Assembly (NCBI RefSeq): GCF_039673065.1
Contig: NZ_JBDJKW010000001.1
Coordinates: forward strand, 541,782-605,781
Reading direction: 5' to 3'
Source: Allobosea sp039673065
GTDB lineage: Bacteria > Pseudomonadota > Alphaproteobacteria > Rhizobiales > Beijerinckiaceae
Length of the DNA stretch: 64,000 bases
The notes below the pieces were generated by a model. It saw only the letters and a program-made list of their open reading frames with translations. It was not told the origin of the DNA and made no database searches. How positions within the stretch are numbered: the first letter of the stretch is position 1; every line of letters begins with the position of its first letter. This document shows, piece by piece, positions 63,887 through 64,000 of this stretch. The position numbers were made by a program, and so were the translations under genes.

Positions 63887-64000
63887 GGTCGTTTCCTCCG
63901 TTCCAGAGCGTGTGCCTCTGTTTACGTGGACGAAAGGCGGGCGTGTGGTGGGTATTGGGACACCAACCCCCGCAAACCCCCCCCCCCAGGCGCGCCCTCG

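Overview
The window is a dense, high-GC chromosomal stretch from an alphaproteobacterium, most likely a Hyphomicrobiales (Rhizobiales) member close to Bosea or Methylobacterium; the genus is inference. The order rests on CtrA, its phosphotransferase ChpT and its inhibitor SciP, the Caulobacter-type operon fliF-fliG-fliH-fliN-flbD, an EipA/DUF1134 protein, DUF1285 and DUF6111 proteins, and a PmtA-like methyltransferase. I see no rRNA, prophage, insertion sequence or CRISPR array. One tRNA, elongator Met(CAT), is present. Layout: 0-9.4 kb holds a leftward DUF1285-NUDIX-DUF6111 group diverging from a rightward MoxR-DUF58-DUF4159-membrane protein operon; two spacers of that operon carry copies of a degenerate inverted repeat. 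9.45-12.9 kb is a tight leftward cluster (MDR dehydrogenase, PTPS-like protein, GT4 glycosyltransferase, SAM methyltransferase) that looks like a pathway for a modified pterin-like small molecule; its PTPS-like protein has lost the usual catalytic residues. 13-15.5 kb has an OpgH glucan glucosyltransferase overlapping an FkbM methyltransferase. 15.6-33.4 kb is mixed metabolism and envelope: a secreted protein, hydroxypyruvate isomerase, glucokinase, acyltransferase, ABC-F, SDR, phosphoesterase, NUDIX, a RibA-type GTP cyclohydrolase II, a YfhO-like membrane protein, a sugar kinase with a HAD hydrolase, a coiled-coil protein, EipA, a YHS-like protein and CysQ. From 33.6 to 59.8 kb the window is dominated by cell cycle and motility: chpT, a hybrid-CheA chemotaxis operon (cheA-cheW-cheY-cheB-cheR), ctrA with a strong terminator, divergent fliI, then fliJ cut off from fliI by an inverted MFS gene, flhA, the fliF-G-H-N-flbD operon, sciP, flgD and fliK. 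CtrA-box-like sequences precede fliF and flhA and lie between ctrA and fliI, and two GANTC (CcrM-type) sites sit in the ctrA upstream region. This is consistent with CtrA and SciP controlling early flagellar genes here as in Caulobacter. An accessory patch (44.5-48.9 kb: GNAT, two small secreted His/Cys-rich proteins, a YbhN-like membrane protein, an EamA exporter with a divergent XRE-cupin regulator) interrupts the motility genes. The last 4 kb carry mnmA overlapping a PmtA-like methyltransferase, tRNA-Met, a membrane protein and a zinc alcohol dehydrogenase. Start sites were chosen by ribosome-binding sites, overlaps and family alignment from memory; none was checked by a database search.
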